Source: Mesaphorura yosii (Eukaryota > Arthropoda > Collembola > Poduromorpha > Tullbergiidae). From it: 64,000 bases of DNA. This document shows positions 58,101 through 64,000 of the stretch, in pieces. The stretch's first letter is position 1, and each line of letters begins with the position of its first letter. Position numbers and translations under genes: made by a program. The stretch is from NCBI GenBank assembly GCA_009869945.1, contig WIXG01000038.1, positions 124,001 to 188,000 on the forward strand, in the 5' to 3' direction. The notes under the pieces were generated by a model. The model was not told the origin of the DNA. It searched no databases and worked only from the letters and a program-made list of their open reading frames with translations.

Positions 58101-61100
58101 TTGACAAAGGCTTACTTGGAGCGTAGGTGTCGGTGGTTCGTCATGAATTGTTTGCGCTGAGACAGTATTGATTTAGCCCGAGTGAATGGCCATTAGCAGA
58201 TTAACTTGTTACTGACTCACTTACTGGTATCAAAATGGTTTCAATCTCATTAACAGAGTGCGTTGACACGTGCCCCGAAACTTAATTACTTTAATTGTGT
58301 TGTGATCAAATTCGGTGCTTCTCGTTAGTTCAGGTGGTCTAGGACAGTCTGCGATAGGGCAAGGTGATCTGTAGTGTCAGTTTTAAATCTGTTGGTTGAG
58401 AGGTTTTCAAAACGTTTTTCTGAAGCTGAAATGCGTTCTATTCAAGCGAGTTCCACGGGTTTATCGGGACCCAGTCCCGGCCCAACTATTGACAAGTATG
58501 AGTCCTCGTATATTCTTCTGGTGTTGTGTCTAATTTCTACTGTGAAGGGCGCAGGGAGAAAGTTGGAAATAAATTAAAATTCGAACTTTTTTTTAACTTT
58601 TAGGCCGATGCCCAGCTGGACATGGAGCAGCGATTCTTTTGCCAAGCGAGCTTGGACTATGTCTTAATTTTGCAAGAAGTGCAAGAATGCAAAAAGTTTG
58701 AATGCGTAGAGACAGTACGTTTTGTATTGACATTAATGGGAGACAAATTGACGGGGTTAATAAAAATGGAGATCTTCCTTCTCTTGCAGCTCCTTGGTTT
58801 TATGTACAGCTGGTTGACGTTCTATCATCAAGGCCACGAAATAGGAGAAGATTGCAAACCATATTTGACAGATTTACAAAAGCGAATTCAAAATGTAAGT
58901 GATTCAACTGTCAAATGACCACTGCCATTTTTCCAAGACTAAAATTAATTCTTTCATATTTTTGCGCAGACGAGGGAAAATTTTGAGGCGACTCGAGATC
59001 AAACCAAACTTCTGAAAGACAAAATGTTGGAGAGTCGAAAAGCAGTGAGAGACCTAATTTTTATTTTCGCGTATGGACGTTGGATGTTGAATTCGACAGG
59101 TACTAATTTCGTACTTTTTCACAATTTCAGAAAGATCCAGGGAGTATCGATAAAGTGTATGCGCGCCAGGGATACCTATTCTTTATGGAGAAGAGTAAGT
59201 TTCGCAAAACTTTTATGATTTTATCGACATTTTGTTAAAGTTGACATTTTAATTTGCAGAAGCTCTTGGCTCCACCTGGAACAAGTACTATTGCACTTAT
59301 GAAAAAAAGAAAAGGAAATTCACTATGATCGGATATAATCAGATTTCTGGGAAAATCGTACGTGAAAGTGCCGTAACTCGTAAATGAAATAAATGTCTCA
59401 CAATTTTTTGTCATTTATATATTGTCTTTTATCTTCTAGTTCGGCAGCGATGAATTTTTTCTGAAATCATGTACGCGTCGAGCTTCCGAATCCATTGAGA
59501 AACGTTTTTGCTTTGATATCACTCCAGATGACCGTCCAGGAGTTACTTACACTCTCCAGGCTTTGTCCGAGGAAGACAGACGGCTGTGGTTGGAGGCGAT
59601 GGACGGTAAAGAACCGGTAAGTTTCAAGTATCGTCAATGCCGTCACATGCTGAAGTTTCAATATTTTGGGTGAATAATTTAGACCTACGGGCAGCCGGGG
59701 AAGGTGGCAAGAACCGAAGAGACATGCTTAGATGATGTGGGACTGAATTTCGTTCAACAATGTATAAACGAGCTTGAGGACAGAGGTCTCGAAGAGCAAG
59801 GCCTCTATCGACTGGTTGGAGTCACTTCCAAAGTCTCGAAATTATTGAGCTTAGGCCTGGACCGACGAAAGGCTGAGAAAATCAGTCTTTCCGATCGTTT
59901 CGAGTGGGAGACAAAGACAATTACAAGCGCGCTGAAGAAATACATTTGGAACTTACCGGAGCCCATAATGACTTATCGATACCATGATTCTTTCATTACC
60001 GCTGCTAGTAAGTATGCATTTATTCACGCATGTTAACTGTGCCTATGGTTAATTTGAAATTGTGCCCTTGAAATAGAGCAAGAATCAGTTAATCAGAGAA
60101 TCGCCGACGTACATGCTCTCGTTCATCGGCTTCCATACGCGAACTTTAGATTATTGAACATTCTTTGCGCTCATCTGAAAGGGTAAGGCGTGAAAGGGTA
60201 GTGCGATTTTTATTCCAAGCCATATAAATTAACCCCAAGCAAAATTTTGATATTCGAATTGCAGCGTGGCAGCAAAGTCCGAGAAGAATAAAATGACGGT
60301 TAGTAACTTGGGTGTCTGTTTTGGACCGACATTGCTCCGGCCCGAGGAAGAGTCTGTGGCAGGCATCATCGAGTCGAAATTCTGTAAAGTGGTTGTAGAA
60401 ATTCTGATCGACAATTGTGAAAAGGTACAAAAGAGAAATCATGGTTATAGAGTTTACATGAAGCTATTTGACTTGTATGCTATATTCGATTCCAGATATT
60501 TGGCTCCAAACCCAGTGAATGTGAATATACTGCAGAGTCTCCGGCCAGCTCCAATTCACAGATTGGTAGGGCTCATACCAGCCCTATTAAACACGTGAGT
60601 ACATGTTTGACTACGGTCTTATAAAATTTTTTCACTAATCCATTTTCTTCTTGGAATATAGGCGATTGTGTCATCGTACAATAACGGACCAAAGCCCGTT
60701 CTTGTGGAGGGTGCCATGGGCTCTTCCTGGGATCCTCTCCACCCAGGTGGATTGAGTCATTCCAACGTAACCGTAAATTCTCTTCACTCCAGCTCACACT
60801 CGAGCTCATCTAATCACAGCACGGGAGAGTCGCACCCTCTTGGATATTCCATTTCGCAGCCAAATGTGTTGGGAAGAGATCGAGACACCGCGAAGCAGAA
60901 TCAGAACCGCGTTGGTATGACAGGAGGGTTTGAGAAAGGGACGAGTTATTCTCAACCTTACTTGCATAGTGGAGGTATGACTGACTCTGTTGTGTTTATG
61001 TTTTGGATTTTCGATCGGTTTAATTGCACTTAATTTGGGATTGCAGCCGACTGTAATGCTTCCAACAGCAGCAGCTCAAGCGAATCAGTTGCTTCTTGGC

Positions 61101-61677
61101 CTGGACCAGTTGGAGCGGGTCACGGCCCTTCAAATCTGTCGCTATCCACTGGTCCAGTCTTGCCACCGCCCTACCAACCCCCACCCAACCTGCACTTGAC
61201 GAATGGGAAAGATTATGGTCTGATTGCAGGTAGTTTTAAAGTCTGCAACTGCAAGCTGTCGGTGTACTGGTTTCTAATGTGCTGGTCATTTTTCTTAGGA
61301 ATTCCAAAGGGCGCCGGTGTTCGCTCACCGTTTCCAATGTAAGAATAGGCTCATACAATTCGATTCATAATTATTCTATTTCCAATTTGGTCACATTTCT
61401 AATTTCACGAATTTGTGCACTTGACATTTCAGGACATGCGCTAGGACCTTGTATGCTTGCACCGGGGAGCACGACGGGGAGCTGTCCTTTGAACCAAATG
61501 AGATTATAACAAATGGTAACTGTGCGCTTACAAACTGAGAAACTGAGTAAAGAATTGTGAATGAATTGTTGTCACCTGCAATTAGTTCGTCCATCATGCG
61601 AGCCCGGTTGGCTCGAGGGAACCCTGCGTGGAAAAACTGGGCTAATTCCAGAGAATTACGTGGAGCCACTTCAATAA
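46122..61677 (+). CDS. Graf: GRAF-family RhoGAP (BAR-PH-RhoGAP-SH3)
   Basis: Twenty phase-consistent exons give 865 residues: 46122-46184, 47258-47429, 54213-54370, 56634-56705, 56786-56887, 58604-58714, 58790-58894, 58970-59044, 59131-59194, 59260-59357, 59440-59616, 59683-60007, 60077-60182, 60265-60424, 60496-60594, 60662-60974, 61047-61229, 61299-61338, 61433-61515 and 61586-61677. Domains are BAR (about 30-275, from [20 protein letters not shown]), PH (about 295-395), RhoGAP (about 405-590; arginine finger in [10 protein letters not shown] near residue 442; [13 protein letters not shown]), a Ser/Pro-rich linker with LPPPYQPPP, and a C-terminal SH3 (about 808-865, ending [12 protein letters not shown]). 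GRAF proteins tubulate membranes in CLIC/GEEC endocytosis and stimulate GTP hydrolysis by RhoA/Cdc42. Exon 1 is less certain: the start could also be the Met of MGLKPLEF in exon 2. Exons 2-3 are 6.8 kb apart. Confidence 0.93.
47430..54212 (+). other. GRAF intron 2 (6.8 kb)
   Basis: The longest intron in the window. It runs from donor GTAAGT at 47430 to a poly-T-rich acceptor (TTTTTTTTGCAG) ending at 54212. It contains only short unsupported ORFs and several copies of CAGGCAGG in the sense orientation. No nested gene or mobile element was recognised. Alternative first exons or enhancers could lie here. Confidence 0.7.
54371..56633 (+). other. GRAF intron 3 (2.3 kb)
   Basis: Donor GTAAGT at 54371 and acceptor TTTAATTTGCAG ending at 56633. 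I see no gene, RNA or clear repeat in it. Confidence 0.7.
56888..58603 (+). other. GRAF intron 5 (1.7 kb)
   Basis: Donor GTGAGT at 56888 and acceptor TTTTTAACTTTTAG ending at 58603. It contains short GGCA-type tandem runs at 57260-57271 and 57751-57762. No gene is seen. Confidence 0.7.
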
Positions 61678-63430
61678 AAATCCACCATCAACATCAACAC
61701 GTTCCGCTAAGCACGCCAGCGTATTCCACGACAAGAACCGAAAAGTATCCTGATTAATCTTTACATATTTTCATTTTTGTATGGGAGTTTTGTAACAACC
61801 AAGTCGAGTAGCTTATCTGAACCTTATTTAATTGTATAAGCAGCTAAAAAGAATAATCTGTACAATTCGAAAGATCTTCGTAATATAATTATAATTGTAA
61901 TCTCATTTCATTTTGGTGAAGCAAACTTGTCTCTGAAGTATCAATGCAGCTGTGTTGTTTTGCTTCTGGTTACATTTATTCATGTATCGTGTCTGATGTG
62001 ATTCGCAACTTGAATGTCAACTGCGGCGTCTAAGCCAGTCTTCCTATGTTGGAGGCGCCAAAGCTAAAGCTAACATACCCAGACAATCCGTCAGTTAGGA
62101 TAGGACTGAGTTTATTTTATTATAAGTAGTTAAGTAGTTGTGTTACCGAGGCTGAACGAAGTGATCTGATCAATGAAACATTGTCGAACTAGCCATAATC
62201 GAACAAATCAAAACTTATTCTAAGTTTAATGTTAATCGTTGTAAAAGATAGGAGTGACCCGTTCCGCGGGCTTTATCTGTAAAGCTAAAGTTTAGAACTA
62301 ACGCAAGGCCTAGTGTAATCAAAATACCTTTCCCAGTTTGGATAAATGCAAGTTTGTCTTGAAAAGAAAGCCAAATCTCTGTGCACTATCATTGTGCCAT
62401 ATGTTACAAGTCGGTAAATGTTTTAGAAAGTAGCATGCCTTCTGTTTTATTCGTGTAGATATTCCTGAGTATTTTTACATTTCTTGTACTTTTACCTTTA
62501 CGTGAAAGCAGTTAGTCCCTTCTTACTAGTTTAGCCACTCTTCTTGACGTTACCACTCCTCGAATACTTTGACTTCTGTGTTTAAACGGTTTCTAAACTC
62601 GGAATGGTGCTTAAGCCGTCCAGACTTGGAGAACTCTCCTGTCACGAAAAAAGTCCGTAATCGTCGTTTTCAACGAAGCGAATTCTAACACGTTTGTCGA
62701 ATAGCACTTTCATGCAATGTTTAAGCCTAAAGACTAAATTCCAACTCAATCAGCCGAAGCGCGAAGGTAATTTAATTTTCCGAATATTTTGCAGTATTTT
62801 GTACATTGCTCTGAACAGAAGACAAATTATATTTCATACAATAACTCCTAGTACCTAATTACTTAAGCTAGTTAGGGATTTGTGTACTGTCGTTAAGCGT
62901 TTGTGTACTCAGCCGAGTATTTTCCATGTTCAAACGAAGAATGACTGACAGCAAAACTTTAAGTGTACTACCAAATCATTCGCTGTGACAAGCAAAGCAA
63001 GTACGAGTTCTGTCTGCTGCGTACAAGTTACTGTTATTTATAAGAGTTCCTTGTTCCTCATTTTATAAACGTTTAGAATTTTATTGCTGTAGTTTTAGAT
63101 TAGCCTAGATTTTAGATTCTTTGCTACAGATTCTATTTTGGAATGCGTTACAGTTTACGGAGTAGCTGACGACCCTGGCAGCTTTGTTGAACTCGAACAG
63201 CTTTTAGATACAGACTATTTTGTTTGCTTATTGCTGCTGCTCAGCAGCTCTTTTATGTTTTCTTATTCGTGCGAGAGTCAAGTACAAGATTCGATTTCTG
63301 TTATACGTATTAGTTTTAGTATTTAAAACAAAGAGATACTTAACTAGCAGTAACGCGTAATTAAATTATGAGTCGACGTTATTGGAGTACGAACTTCATG
63401 TTACGGAATAAACAAAACCTGTGTAAAGTT
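61678..63430 (+). other. Probable long 3' UTR of GRAF
   Basis: About 1.7 kb of AT-rich sequence without a supported ORF, running from the GRAF stop to the candidate signal AATAAA at 63408. No canonical signal was noticed between, apart from one overlapping the stop codon. A long 3' UTR is common for signalling genes. The assignment is inferred, not proven. Confidence 0.5.
63408..63413 (+). terminator. Candidate poly(A) signal of GRAF
   Basis: AATAAA about 1.73 kb after the stop codon, followed within 30 bases by GTGTAAAG and pyrimidine-rich sequence. Confidence 0.45.
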
Positions 63431-64000
63431 TTCCACCGGCTTCTTCTACTGGTTGTGTGGATGCATTCGGGCAGAAACAACGAAGTGCTGCATTTCTCAA
63501 TTTGAAGCGTGCATTTTTGCAATATTGCTCTATGCGCATTTCACGAAACGATTCATCAAATGGACATGCGATTTCTGCCTCTTGCTTCCTGAAGCACCAG
63601 CGACTGACGGTGATTTGATTTCGAACCGTATAAATACTTTAAGCTGTTCGTTTGAGTAGAAAGCACAAGTAAAGAGAGCCGTCCCGTATCGTCGATGCTG
63701 AAGTGCGAGTTGTCACGCAAAGTTGCAGCGCAAGCATGAAACGCTCAACTTTGATGCCGTGATGTTCAGCTAAGTGGGACAGGAACTAGCCAAATATCCC
63801 TTCTGATGTACGGAACGATGAAATGTGCTCTGACTCTGATATTTCGCTTATTTCGATTTCGTCGACATACGAACCCTCGGTCTGTACTGCTCTGCATGTG
63901 CTGCTTTTCATTAAAATGAAATTTCTGGTTAATTTCTGCTGGCAACCTGTACTTTGGCATCAAGAGTTTGATTGATGTCGACTTGTTTTTCGTTTTGATT
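63431..64000. other. Right-end sequence, no gene seen
   Basis: About 570 bases beyond the candidate GRAF poly(A) site. It has only short ORFs on both strands with no recognisable product. Confidence 0.5.

Overview
This 64 kb window is nuclear DNA of an animal. It is AT-rich and carries split genes with GT-AG introns, mostly 50-120 bases long, with a few multi-kilobase introns in one gene. Every recognisable protein is a conserved metazoan family. Short introns, divergent untranslated sequence and insect-like N-terminal sequence of the GRAF protein suggest an arthropod or close ecdysozoan relative; the species cannot be named from the sequence.

Layout. 1-8.2 kb is mostly non-coding, with one unrecognised low-complexity gene on the minus strand (3.3-4.8 kb). 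8.4-10.4 kb (minus) is a C16orf87/UPF0547-like zinc-ribbon protein, with a complete ALG13-like glycosyltransferase ORF on the same strand inside its second intron. 11.4-12.3 kb (plus) is TXNDC9. 12.5-33.1 kb (minus) is one very large gene for the E3 ubiquitin ligase HERC2, with three RCC1-like domains, cytochrome b5, MIB/HERC2, UBA, CPH, ZZ, DOC and HECT domains. 34.0-35.7 kb (plus) is NUP37, 35.9-36.6 kb (minus) MRPL23, 37.0-41.2 kb (plus) NAT10, 41.6-43.8 kb (minus) ZNF330/NOA36, and 46.1-61.7 kb (plus) a GRAF-family BAR-PH-RhoGAP-SH3 protein with large introns and a long 3' UTR.

From C16orf87 to GRAF the strands alternate strictly, so genes form head-to-head pairs (C16orf87/TXNDC9, HERC2/NUP37, MRPL23/NAT10, ZNF330/GRAF) and tail-to-tail pairs (TXNDC9/HERC2, NUP37/MRPL23, NAT10/ZNF330). 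Two tail-to-tail pairs have their opposing poly(A) signals packed into one inverted repeat. The genes do not form a pathway: they are mostly housekeeping functions (ubiquitin ligation and DNA repair, nuclear pore, mitochondrial and cytosolic ribosome production, nucleolus, N-glycan assembly).

Exon boundaries were checked by reading phase for C16orf87, TXNDC9, NUP37, MRPL23, NAT10, ZNF330 and GRAF, and each gives an uninterrupted reading frame. HERC2 was checked by domain and at selected exons only. I see no convincing new multi-gene system. The most unusual feature is the C16orf87/ALG13 nest, where the splice phases would also allow a fusion transcript.
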